DNA from: Pontibacter indicus
Lineage (GTDB): Bacteria; Bacteroidota; Bacteroidia; Cytophagales; Hymenobacteraceae
Reading direction: 5' to 3'
Length of the DNA stretch: 64,000 bases
NCBI RefSeq assembly: GCF_900156345.1
Contig: NZ_FTPP01000004.1
Span: forward strand, 62,001 to 126,000
Under the pieces are notes generated by a model. The model did no database searches and was not told the origin of the DNA. It saw nothing but the letters and a program-made list of their open reading frames with translations. A program made the translations under genes and the position numbers. Below are positions 19,965 to 27,520 of this stretch, one piece after another (positions within the stretch are counted from its first letter, which is position 1; every line of letters starts with the position of its first letter).

Positions 19965-20339
19965 CTACTTTAGAATTCCTTTTTTGATCTCGTAGAAGAA
20001 GCCCGTCAGGATAACGCCCAGGAACAACATCATCGGAAGGAAGCCCTCCAGTCCGAATTCGCGGAAGTTCACCGCCCAGGGATACATGAAGATAATTTCA
20101 ATATCGAACAGCACGAACAGGATGGCCGTGAGGAAGTACTTGTAAGAGATAGGAGTGCGTGCATCGCCCACCGACTCCACTCCACTTTCCCAAGGATTGT
20201 CTTTTACCTCACTTTTTCGCTTCGGACCCAATAAATGCGTCACAACCAGCGCGAAAATCACGAAGCCGATTGCAGCTGCAAATTGTATCAAAATAGGGAG
20301 GTAGTCCGACGGTAGATACTGAGTACCAGTAGTTTCCAT
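19965..20339 (-). CDS. nuoA: NADH-quinone oxidoreductase subunit A
   Basis: A 124-residue, three-helix membrane subunit of complex I. The conserved loop between helices 1 and 2 reads LGPKRKSEVKDNPWESGVESVG; most NuoA proteins have a cysteine where this has S or V, so the ESG-cysteine motif is altered. The following segment (KYFLTAILFVLFDIEIIFMYPWAV) is canonical. It is the first gene of the nuoA-J unit, directly behind an excellent promoter. Confidence 0.95.
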   Translation of the reverse strand: METTGTQYLPSDYLPILIQFAAAIGFVIFALVVTHLLGPKRKSEVKDNPWESGVESVGDARTPISYKYFLTAILFVLFDIEIIFMYPWAVNFREFGLEGFLPMMLFLGVILTGFFYEIKKGILK

Positions 20340-20370
20340 ATTGCTGTAATGCTTTCTTGAAATTTGGGAG

Positions 20371-20401
20371 CAAAATTAGGTATAAATAGCCAACAATCAA
20401 A
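20371..20401 (-). promoter_or_regulatory. nuoA-J promoter, exact Bacteroidota consensus
   Basis: On the minus strand TTTG (20398-20401) is followed after exactly 19 bp by TAATTTTG (20371-20378). This matches TTTG-N19-TAnnTTTG, recognised by the primary sigma factor of Bacteroidota. It lies about 32 bp upstream of the nuoA ATG. One AGGTATA copy spans the spacer edge. The remaining DNA up to the transposase element (to 20588) shows no gene. Confidence 0.8.
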
Positions 20402-20594
20402 AGACTATATCCAATGTAAACGGCGTTTAAAATTGTTCTAAAGTATAATCGGGCGGTGTGAGTGCAATTCTGCTAGGTTTTGGACTGGAGTAGCTGGGGT
20501 TGGTTTAAAATAGACTGGTTTAGGAGAGGGTTGAGCAGGTATAGCGGGGATGAGTGTTGAAACATGGGTTCGGGGATGTATATGTGGTGTACAT

Positions 20595-20642
20595 GGCGCG
20601 AGCGTCCCCGCTCGTGTCTACTATAGAGGGGCCTCTGGCCCC
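20595..20642 (+). repeat. left REP, double hairpin
   Basis: A 48-bp unit made of two hairpins joined by a TGTCTACTATAGA-type linker. The first hairpin has the arms CGAGC and GCTCG around GTCCCC; the second has the arms GGGGCC and GGCCCC around TCT. It is an exact inverted copy of the repeat at 21225-21272. Confidence 0.9.
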
Positions 20643-20685
20643 GTTGTCATGTTTCCACGTACTTCTCCTCTAAACTATAAAGCCT

Positions 20686-21216
20686 ATGTCCGAAAAATAT
20701 AAGATCTATAAAGGTGGCCTATTCTTCGTCACACTTACGGTTGTGGGTTGGATTGACGTTTTCACGAGAAGAGAATATGCAGATGAAGTTGTGCAGAATC
20801 TAAACTACTGTATAAAGAACAAAGGGCTACAAGTTTACAGCTACTGCCTGATGCCCAGCCACCTGCATATGATTTGCTCAGTAGAGGATGGTGACTTGAG
20901 TGGCGTTATCCGGGATTTCAAGAGTTACACGGCCAAGAGAATTCTTGCCCTAATTGAAAGCAATCCAACCGAGAGCAGAAAAGACTGGTTGCTATACCTG
21001 TTTCGCTTCTTTAAGCAGCACAACACGCACAATAAAGAATTCCAATTTTGGCAGCAGAACAACCATCCCATTGACTTGACGGACACGACCATGCTTCAAC
21101 AGAAAATCAATTACATTGAGCAGAACCCGGTTGAGGCTGGTCTGGTGACTGATGCGCCCTATTATACTTTTAGCAGTGCGAATTCGGGTAGTGGTGTGAT
21201 TTTGGCAGAAGTATAA
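20686..21216 (+). CDS. REP-associated tyrosine transposase (RAYT, Y1 HUH family)
   Basis: A 176-residue transposase of the IS200/IS605-related Y1 family (PF01797). The HUH metal motif is visible as MPSHLHMIC. Near the C-terminus YIEQNPVEAGLV matches the family segment YIHNNPVRAGLV, which contains a conserved tyrosine. Such proteins nick single-stranded DNA at REP hairpins, and most are single-copy domesticated genes rather than spreading insertion sequences. The ATG at 20686 lies 43 bp inside the left repeat and the stop lies 8 bp before the right repeat. Length is normal and no frameshift is seen, so the enzyme is probably intact. Confidence 0.9.
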   Translation: MSEKYKIYKGGLFFVTLTVVGWIDVFTRREYADEVVQNLNYCIKNKGLQVYSYCLMPSHLHMICSVEDGDLSGVIRDFKSYTAKRILALIESNPTESRKDWLLYLFRFFKQHNTHNKEFQFWQQNNHPIDLTDTTMLQQKINYIEQNPVEAGLVTDAPYYTFSSANSGSGVILAEV

Positions 21217-21224
21217 AGCTGAAA

Positions 21225-21272
21225 GGGGCCAGAGGCCCCTCTATAGTAGACACGAGCGGGGACGCTCGCGCC
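21225..21272 (-). repeat. right REP, double hairpin
   Basis: An exact reverse complement of the left repeat (20595-20642) over all 48 bp, with the GGGGCC/GGCCCC hairpin proximal to the transposase gene and the CGAGC/GCTCG hairpin distal. Confidence 0.9.
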
Positions 21273-21302
21273 ATATACATCTATACCTAAACCCAAAAAA
21301 AA

Positions 21303-21340
21303 ACAGAAGCACCACGCCCTTTCGAGCGTGGTGCTTCTGT
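21303..21340 (-). terminator. terminator after pruA
   Basis: A 15-bp perfect stem (arms ACAGAAGCACCACGC and GCGTGGTGCTTCTGT) with an 8-nt loop and A/T runs on both sides, about 20 bp past the pruA stop. A back-to-back AGGTATAG-CTATACCT palindrome lies between it and the stop codon (21346-21361). Confidence 0.9.
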
Positions 21341-21360
21341 TTTTCAGGTATAGCTATACC

Positions 21361-22995
21361 TTATTTATTCTCACCCAGGAACGGGTAACGATAGTCTGTT
21401 GGCGTCACAAATGTCTCTTTGATAGAGCGGGCAGACACCCAACGGAGCAGGTTCAGCATAGAGCCAGCCTTGTCGTTGGTACCCGAAGCGCGGGCGCCAC
21501 CAAATGGCTGCTGGCCTACCACGGCACCGGTTGGCTTGTCGTTGATGTAGAAGTTACCGGCCGCCTGGTCCAGTTTCTTCGTGGCGTACTCTACTGCGTA
21601 GCGGTCACGGCCGAAGATGGCGCCTGTCAAAGCGTATGGCGACGTGGAGTTCACCAGCTCCAGTGTCTCTTCGAAGTTGTTCTCGTCGTACACGTAGATC
21701 GTGATTACCGGACCGAAGATCTCCTCGCACATGGTAATGTACTGCGGGTTGTGAGACAAAAGAACGGTTGGCTCCACGAAAAAGCCTTTCGACTTATCGT
21801 AGTTACCACCTGCGATGATCTCCACCTCGTTGCTCTCCTTGGCATTGTCGATGTACTTGGCAATCTTGTCAAACGACTTCTCGTCGATCACTGCGTTGAT
21901 GAAGTTCGAGAAATCCTCTGGCGGACCCATTTTGAAGGTCTTCAGGTCTTCTACCACGTAATTTTTCACATCTTCCCACAGGTTGCTCGGGATGTAGGCG
22001 CGCGAAGCAGCAGAGCATTTCTGACCCTGGTACTCGAAAGCACCGCGTACGATACCGGTCGCTACCTGCTTGGCATCGGCCGAGCTGTGCGCCACGATAA
22101 AGTCCTTACCGCCTGTTTCGCCAACAATGCGTGGGTAGGTTTTGTATTTGTGGATGTTCTGACCAATGGTTTTCCAGATGTTCTGGAACACACCGGTGCT
22201 GCCTGTGAAGTGGATGCCTGCGAAATCTGCGTGGTTGAAGATCACCTCGCCAGCCGTCGGGCCGTCTACATACACCAGGTTGATCACGCCGTCTGGCAGA
22301 CCCGCCTCACGGAACAGCTCCATGATCATCTGGGCGGCATAGATCTGCGTATTGGCAGGCTTCCAAACCACTACGTTGCCCATCATGGCCACGCAAGACG
22401 GCAGGTTGCCGGCAATGGCTGTGAAGTTGAATGGCGTCAGGGCGAACACAAAGCCTTCCAGCGGACGGTGCTCCATGCGGTTCCATACGCCCGGCGACGA
22501 CTCCGGCTGCATGTGATAAATCTCAGTGGCGTACTGCACGTTGAAGCGCAGGAAGTCGATCAGCTCGCAGGCAGCGTCGATCTCAGCTTGGAAAGCGTTC
22601 TTCGACTGGCCCAGCATTGTAGCTGCGTTCAGGCGCGCTCTCCAAGGTCCGGCCAATAGCTCTGCGGCTTTCAGGAAAATGCTCAGGCGGTGCTCCCAGC
22701 CCATGGCAGCCCACTCTTCGCGTGCGGCAAGCGCTGCGTTGATGGCCTGTTCCACGTGTGACGCATCGCCTTCGCTGAAATAACCCAGGATATGCTTATG
22801 GTCGTGCGGCTGAAGCATTGGCTTCTTGCTGTCGGTATATACCTTGTCGCCTCCAATGTACATCGGCACATCGATTTCTTTCGACTTAAGTTCTTTATAA
22901 GTGCGCTGCAGTTCCTCGCGCTCCGGAGAGCCCGGTGCGTACGATTTTACAGGTTCGTTTACTGGTGTGGGTACTCTAAAAAATCCGGTTGCCAT
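21361..22995 (-). CDS. pruA: L-glutamate gamma-semialdehyde dehydrogenase
   Basis: A 544-residue aldehyde dehydrogenase that oxidises glutamate-5-semialdehyde (from pyrroline-5-carboxylate) to glutamate with NAD, the second step of proline catabolism. The catalytic cysteine is in YQGQKCSAASRAYIP and the active-site glutamate in VGETGGKDFIV. Length and N-terminal extension match the eukaryotic-like PruA group (about 540 residues), which is separate from proline dehydrogenase. No proline dehydrogenase gene lies in this window. The TAA stop reads straight into GGTATAG of the window-wide repeat. Its promoter region has a TACCTTTG -7-like box at 23060-23067 without a good -33 box. Confidence 0.95.
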   Translation of the reverse strand: MATGFFRVPTPVNEPVKSYAPGSPEREELQRTYKELKSKEIDVPMYIGGDKVYTDSKKPMLQPHDHKHILGYFSEGDASHVEQAINAALAAREEWAAMGWEHRLSIFLKAAELLAGPWRARLNAATMLGQSKNAFQAEIDAACELIDFLRFNVQYATEIYHMQPESSPGVWNRMEHRPLEGFVFALTPFNFTAIAGNLPSCVAMMGNVVVWKPANTQIYAAQMIMELFREAGLPDGVINLVYVDGPTAGEVIFNHADFAGIHFTGSTGVFQNIWKTIGQNIHKYKTYPRIVGETGGKDFIVAHSSADAKQVATGIVRGAFEYQGQKCSAASRAYIPSNLWEDVKNYVVEDLKTFKMGPPEDFSNFINAVIDEKSFDKIAKYIDNAKESNEVEIIAGGNYDKSKGFFVEPTVLLSHNPQYITMCEEIFGPVITIYVYDENNFEETLELVNSTSPYALTGAIFGRDRYAVEYATKKLDQAAGNFYINDKPTGAVVGQQPFGGARASGTNDKAGSMLNLLRWVSARSIKETFVTPTDYRYPFLGENK

Positions 22996-23111
22996 CTTTT
23001 TGATATTTTACAGATTCAGAATAAGACATTCGACAGACCACCCAAGGCAGTCTTCTATACAAAGGTAAGGCGAATTATTTTATTTTCCGGCCTGAAACAG
23101 GTATAGCCTTA

Positions 23112-23816
23112 CTATAACATAGCCTGCAGCTCACTCAGGCAGTGGATGTGGTAAGTAGGTTTGGGCGAGAGTTTGTTTTTGGTCTTCTCGGGGTTAAAGA
23201 AAACCTGATCCAGACCTGCCTCACGCGCGCCGTAAATGTCGCACTCCAGGTTATCGCCGATCATTAGGCAATCCGCAGGGCGCACCTGTATGCGGTCCAG
23301 GGCATGCTCAAAAATGCGCTTATCGGGCTTCTTATACCCGCAGCACTCCGAGGTCACAATCTCCTTGAAGTAATCGGTCAGCTTGGAGCCGTTCATTTTG
23401 ATGTACTGCACATCCTTGAACCCGTTGGTGATGATGTGGAGGCCATACTTTGGCTTGAGGTAGTCGAGCACCTCGAAGGTATAAGGGAACACGGCCGTCT
23501 TCTGCGGGCACAGATCGGTATAGGCTTCGGATATACCGGCCGGCACCTGGTGCGGCTCCAGCCCGAGCCCGGTCAGGGTTTTAACAAAACGGGCCTCACG
23601 CAGTTCCTTCTGGTCGATCTTGCCTTTGTTGTAAAGGTCCCAAAGCAGGTGGTTCACGAATTTGTACTTCCTGTAAAAAGAGTCACGGTCGAAGAGCTGC
23701 TCGTATTCGGCCAGGCCAAACTCGTGGTACAAGGTATAGAGCGTTTCCTCGGAGTTCTTCTCAAAGTCCCACAGGGTGTGGTCGAGGTCAAAAAATATGT
23801 GTTTGTATGGTTTCAT
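23112..23816 (-). CDS. HAD-family pyrimidine nucleotidase, YjjG/YfnB type
   Basis: A 234-residue haloacid-dehalogenase phosphatase. Motif I is FFDLDHTLWDF, motif II is ITNGFKDVQ, the motif III lysine is in CCGYKKPDKRIFEHAL, and the motif IV acidic pair is in LMIGDNLECDIYGAREAG. The YjjG/YfnB group dephosphorylates noncanonical pyrimidine nucleotides and helps clean the nucleotide pool. It has normal length and probably stands alone, about 115 bp upstream of the pruA promoter region and in the same orientation. Confidence 0.85.
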   Translation of the reverse strand: MKPYKHIFFDLDHTLWDFEKNSEETLYTLYHEFGLAEYEQLFDRDSFYRKYKFVNHLLWDLYNKGKIDQKELREARFVKTLTGLGLEPHQVPAGISEAYTDLCPQKTAVFPYTFEVLDYLKPKYGLHIITNGFKDVQYIKMNGSKLTDYFKEIVTSECCGYKKPDKRIFEHALDRIQVRPADCLMIGDNLECDIYGAREAGLDQVFFNPEKTKNKLSPKPTYHIHCLSELQAML

Positions 23817-23953
23817 AAATGGGTGTCAGCTTTATAGAAACGACCTGGCGGGCGGTATGTTTAAAAAATATAGGCGGAGACAGCAGGCTGGAGTATACTA
23901 AAAGTTCTATGTCGCAGTTTAAACCAATGAACTAAAAACCTGTCTTACAGGGG

Positions 23954-24340
23954 CTAGCTTTCGGTCCAGCGGCGGCTCTGCATGCGGTTGACGGCCAGTT
24001 CGCGGTTGGAGTACAGGATGCGGTAGGTTTCCTGGTCTTTCTGCAGGAGGGCGTCGCGCTCCAGGTATGTGAAAATCTGTTGAACGAAATCGGAGGCTTC
24101 TTCCTTTAATGAGTAGTACACCCACTGGTCGAGCTTGCGGGGCGTTACCAACCCGGCATTGCGGAGGTAGGCCAGGTGGCGCGAGGTCTTGGTCTGGGTG
24201 AAGTCCAGCACATGCTCGAGGTCAGAGGTGCACATCTCCTTGTTGCGCAGGATCAGGTGCAGCATGCGCAGCCGCGAGTCGTCTGCCAGCGCCTTTAAAA
24301 CCTGCTCGCCGAAGGAAAGACTGAAGTGTTTGAGCCTCAT
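23954..24340 (-). CDS. ArsR/SmtB-type winged-helix regulator
   Basis: A 128-residue DNA-binding protein with a winged helix at about residues 10-90. ALADDSRLRMLHLIL is the first helix pair and FTQTKTSRHLAYLRNAGLV the recognition helix. Classical ArsR metal sites (ELCVCDL) are replaced by EMCTSDL with a single cysteine, so a metal-sensing role is doubtful. It is divergent from the CarboxypepD_reg-like gene at 24414 and may act on the shared region; a TAATTTTG -7-like box lies at 24360-24367. The target is unknown. Confidence 0.82.
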   Translation of the reverse strand: MRLKHFSLSFGEQVLKALADDSRLRMLHLILRNKEMCTSDLEHVLDFTQTKTSRHLAYLRNAGLVTPRKLDQWVYYSLKEEASDFVQQIFTYLERDALLQKDQETYRILYSNRELAVNRMQSRRWTES

Positions 24341-24413
24341 ATTTGAAAGCGTATCTGAACAAAATTAGCCAAAAGATGCTATAATAAAATTATATGAAGT
24401 ATTATTGTACTAC

Positions 24414-25088
24414 ATGATACCCGAATTAAAAAGACTACTACTTAAGAATAAACGTGCCATCGGCCTGCTGTTACCACTGGCCTTTTTTGCTTTCCTGATG
24501 ATCGGGGCGCCTAACGAGGCGGCTGCGCAGGGACACAAACGGGTGGTGCAGCTAACCGGCTTTGTGACCGTGGGAGACAGTCTCTACGGTGTGGCAGGCG
24601 TGACGGTGTATGTTCCCAAAACCAGCCGCGGCACGCAGTCGAACGAGTATGGCTTCTTCTCGGTGCCTGTGCTGACCGGCGACAGCGTGGTGTTCAGCGC
24701 GCTTGGGTATAAGAAGCAGTACCTGAAAGTACCGCAGAACTACCAGAGCCAGAGCTACTCCATCATCATGCAGATGCAGGAGGACCCTACGCAGTTGCCC
24801 GAGGTAACGGTGTTTCCGTGGCCTACAGAGCGCGATTTCAAAGAGGCCGTGCTAGCCGTGAAGTTACCAGACGACGGTCTGGCCATCGCCATGCGCAACC
24901 TCGACCCCAAACGACTCGAAGAACTTTTCAGCACTGTGCCCATGGACGGTGGTGCTAACTTCAGGAACTGGAACATGCAGAACGTGCAGCGGCAGGAGCA
25001 GCGGAATATGATCCCGACGGTCAGTCCCTTTGCCATCATCAAACTGCTCGATATGCTCCGAAACGGAGAGTTCAAGAGCAAGAAGTAA
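24414..25088 (+). CDS. CarboxypepD_reg-like domain protein
   Basis: A 224-residue exported or membrane-anchored protein. The N-terminal hydrophobic segment (about residues 14-30) ends in AAAQG, which looks like a signal peptide cleavage site. A single beta-sandwich of the carboxypeptidase regulatory-like family follows (GFVTVGDSLYGVAGVTVYVPKTSRGTQSNEYGFFSVPV), like the plug-proximal domain of TonB-dependent receptors, but with no barrel attached. The C-terminal hundred residues are soluble and unrecognised. I use the ATG at 24414; a TTG three codons earlier is less likely. A perfect palindrome terminates it. Confidence 0.7.
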   Translation: MIPELKRLLLKNKRAIGLLLPLAFFAFLMIGAPNEAAAQGHKRVVQLTGFVTVGDSLYGVAGVTVYVPKTSRGTQSNEYGFFSVPVLTGDSVVFSALGYKKQYLKVPQNYQSQSYSIIMQMQEDPTQLPEVTVFPWPTERDFKEAVLAVKLPDDGLAIAMRNLDPKRLEELFSTVPMDGGANFRNWNMQNVQRQEQRNMIPTVSPFAIIKLLDMLRNGEFKSKK

Positions 25089-25108
25089 CCACTTAAGGAT
25101 TTTGCAGG

Positions 25109-25144
25109 AGCCCGGCTCAGGTATAGCTATACCTGAGCCGGGCT
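25109..25144 (+). terminator. perfect palindromic terminator built on the window-wide repeat
   Basis: An uninterrupted inverted repeat of at least 34 bp (25110-25143). The outer arms are GCCCGGCTC/GAGCCGGGC and the centre is AGGTATAG joined directly to CTATACCT. A T7 run follows. It ends the transcript of the gene at 24414-25088. The only loop-forming bases are the central ones. Confidence 0.9.
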
Positions 25145-25292
25145 TTTTTTATGGCATTCAAGGCCTGCGAATTGCACTGAAAGTAACCAACATCAACAGC
25201 TTGCGTTAGTCTCAAATATAGAAAGAAACGTATACAGAATGGCCCAGCATTGTCTCTGGCCATGTATGTTTTCAACAGATAAAAAACACCTT

Positions 25293-26642
25293 ATGCTGGA
25301 TGTAGATAAATTATCACTCAATATACCTGAAACCACCAAACCCCGCGTCGTGATCATCGGCGGCGGTTTTGGAGGGATCAACCTGGCCAAGCGACTGAAA
25401 GACAAAGATTTTCAGGTGGTGATGCTGGACCGCCAGAACTACCACGGTTTCTGGCCGCTCCTTTACCAGGTGGCCACGGCCGGCCTGGAGCCCGACTCCA
25501 TTGCCGAGCCGCTTCGCAAGATGTTCGGCAGCGACAACTACGAGGATTTTCACTTCCGTCTTGTGAAGGTTAATAGCGTCAACCCCATCGCCAAAACGGT
25601 GCACACGCTGGTAGGCGACCTGGCTTACGACTACCTGGTGATTGCCACCGGTACCAAAACCAACTACTTCGGGAACGAGGAGGTGAAGAAAAACGCCTTC
25701 CCGCTGAAACAGATACCGCAGGCGCTCAACCTGCGCAGCCACTTGTTCCAGTGCTTTGAACAGGCCAGCATGACCGCCGACCCGGAGTTGCAGCAGAGCC
25801 TGCTCAACTTCGTGATTGTGGGCGGTGGGCCTACGGGTGTGGAAACTGCCGGCGCTCTGGCCGAAATGCGCAAACACATCCTGCCCACCGACTACCCGGG
25901 TGTGGACTTTAGCCGGATGAACATTTACCTGATAGAAGGTATGGACCGGGTGCTTCCGCCTATGTCTCCCGAGGCGAGTGAGAAGACCTTGAAGTACCTG
26001 CAGGATGACATGGGGATCATTGTGAAGCTGAACACGCTGGTGGAAAACTACGACGGCTATGTGGCTACCATAAAAGGAGGGGAGCAGATACAGGCGCAAA
26101 CCCTGGTTTGGGCAGCCGGTGTGCAGGGAGCCCTCATCGACGGCTTGCCAGCAGAGGCAGTGGAGCGTGGGCGTATCCTCGTGAACCGCTATAACCAGGT
26201 GCTGGGCTTCGATAGCATCTTCGCGATTGGAGACATTGCCGCTATGAAAACAGAGAAGTGGCCGAAGGGACACCCGGGCGTGGCGCAGCCGGCCATACAG
26301 CAGGGCAAGCTGCTGGCCAAGAACCTGAGTCGCCTGATCCGGGGCGAGAAGATGGAAGAATTCGAGTATAATGACAAAGGTTCGCTGGCGATCATTGGCC
26401 GCAACAGGGCGGTAGCAGATTTACCTGGCAATATCCACCTCGGAGGCTTCTTTGCCTGGGTGACCTGGCTGTTCGTGCACGTCATGGCCTTGGTAGGCTT
26501 CCGAAACAAACTGGTGGTGCTGAGCAACTGGATATACCGTTTCTTTACCTACGAAAATGGCACACGCCTCATCATCCGTCCTTTCGTGCGTAAAGGTGAT
26601 AAAGTAAGGCGGGACTTCGTCGATAAGTATAATGTGGAGTAA
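25293..26642 (+). CDS. ndh: type II NADH:quinone oxidoreductase (NDH-2)
   Basis: A 449-residue FAD enzyme of the NDH-2 family, which oxidises NADH and reduces quinone at the membrane without pumping protons. The FAD-binding Rossmann motif is VVIIGGGFGGINLAKRL, the NAD-binding one is FVIVGGGPTGVETAGALAEM, and the FAD pyrophosphate motif is SIFAIGDIA. The amphipathic, partly hydrophobic C-terminus (WVTWLFVHVMALVGF) is the usual membrane anchor. The start is uncertain: ATGs at 25239 and 25266 would add 18 or 9 residues of unconserved sequence. The cell therefore has both complex I and NDH-2. Confidence 0.87.
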   Translation: MLDVDKLSLNIPETTKPRVVIIGGGFGGINLAKRLKDKDFQVVMLDRQNYHGFWPLLYQVATAGLEPDSIAEPLRKMFGSDNYEDFHFRLVKVNSVNPIAKTVHTLVGDLAYDYLVIATGTKTNYFGNEEVKKNAFPLKQIPQALNLRSHLFQCFEQASMTADPELQQSLLNFVIVGGGPTGVETAGALAEMRKHILPTDYPGVDFSRMNIYLIEGMDRVLPPMSPEASEKTLKYLQDDMGIIVKLNTLVENYDGYVATIKGGEQIQAQTLVWAAGVQGALIDGLPAEAVERGRILVNRYNQVLGFDSIFAIGDIAAMKTEKWPKGHPGVAQPAIQQGKLLAKNLSRLIRGEKMEEFEYNDKGSLAIIGRNRAVADLPGNIHLGGFFAWVTWLFVHVMALVGFRNKLVVLSNWIYRFFTYENGTRLIIRPFVRKGDKVRRDFVDKYNVE

Positions 26643-26779
26643 CAGTCCCCGGCCCAACATCGTGGCTTTTGAGGTAGGCAAAACAAGGGGCCGTGTAGCG
26701 CCGGCCGGGCATGAAGGGGCAGTTGCGAAGTCCGTCTGTCTGCAGATGGTGCCGGAATTTTAGTAACTTGCCTATACCC

Positions 26780-27514
26780 ATGTTACGGCACATCGGACGA
26801 CGGCGCAATTTCAGGCATAACATCAAGCTGGCAGCACTGCTTTGCCTGATAGCAGGCTTTGTGAACATAGCCGGCCTGCTCGCCTTTGCCGTGCTGACCA
26901 CGAATGTAACAGGGCATGCAGCTTATTTTGCCGAAAGCCTGGCAGCGGGCGATTTCCGGTTGGTCCGCATCATCGGCCTTTGGATGTTGCTCTTCCTGCT
27001 GGGTGCATTCACTACAAGCATTATTATCGGCCGGATCGGGCGCAACCAGGTGTTTGCCTACACCGTTCCGATCCTGGCCGAGATTATGATACTCATCTTA
27101 AATGCAGTCTATGGTAGTCACTACGACGGGAGCACCAGGATGCAGGAAGTGTTTGCCGGTAGCCTGCTCTTTGCCATGGGGCTGCAAAACAGCCTGGTTT
27201 CCATGGTTTCCGGTTCGGTCGTGCGCACCACCCACCTGACAGGTATATTCACCGACCTGGGGATAGAACTGGCCGCGGCTACTCACGCCACACCCGAGCA
27301 GAAGCACGGGCTTCAGCAACGGATCACGCTCCGCCTGGTCATCATCTTCTTCTTTCTGGCTGGAGCGGTGGCAGGTGGTTATCTCTACCCCATGCTGGGG
27401 CACCGCATCTTTTTTGTGCCGGCCGGTCTCCTGTTCATCGCCATGTTTTACGACATCTCCCGGGTGCGCCTAAAGCGGGTGATCCGGCAAATCCGGTACC
27501 TGATGGCAGCGTAG
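26780..27514 (+). CDS. YoaK/DUF1275 family membrane protein
   Basis: A 244-residue protein with about six hydrophobic helices, typical of the DUF1275 (YoaK) family. Recognisable pieces are AALLCLIAGFVNIAGLLAF at the first helix, TTNVTGHAAYFAESL, and MGLQNSLVSMVSGSVVRTTHLTGIFTDLG in the middle, the most conserved part. The function of the family is unknown; transport has been suggested. I use the ATG at 26780; an earlier ATG at 26711 would add a basic, unconserved tail. The stop codon TAG is contained in a TAGGTATACC repeat copy. Confidence 0.83.
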   Translation: MLRHIGRRRNFRHNIKLAALLCLIAGFVNIAGLLAFAVLTTNVTGHAAYFAESLAAGDFRLVRIIGLWMLLFLLGAFTTSIIIGRIGRNQVFAYTVPILAEIMILILNAVYGSHYDGSTRMQEVFAGSLLFAMGLQNSLVSMVSGSVVRTTHLTGIFTDLGIELAAATHATPEQKHGLQQRITLRLVIIFFFLAGAVAGGYLYPMLGHRIFFVPAGLLFIAMFYDISRVRLKRVIRQIRYLMAA

Positions 27515-27520
27515 GTATAC

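Larger units (their letters stand above)
20589..21278. mobile_element. RAYT element with mirrored terminal REP repeats
   Basis: A compact unit of about 690 bp: one REP-associated tyrosine transposase gene between two terminal repeats that are exact reverse complements over 48 bp, with one mismatch in the next few bases outward. It lies in the intergenic space between the nuo operon promoter and pruA. The perfect identity of the ends suggests recent activity or strong constraint. I found no target-site duplication. Confidence 0.85.

Noticed and set aside
21328..22659. 443-codon open frame on the plus strand opposite pruA
   Set aside because: It is fully antisense to a well-conserved dehydrogenase and its translation (many H, R and V) has no domain character.
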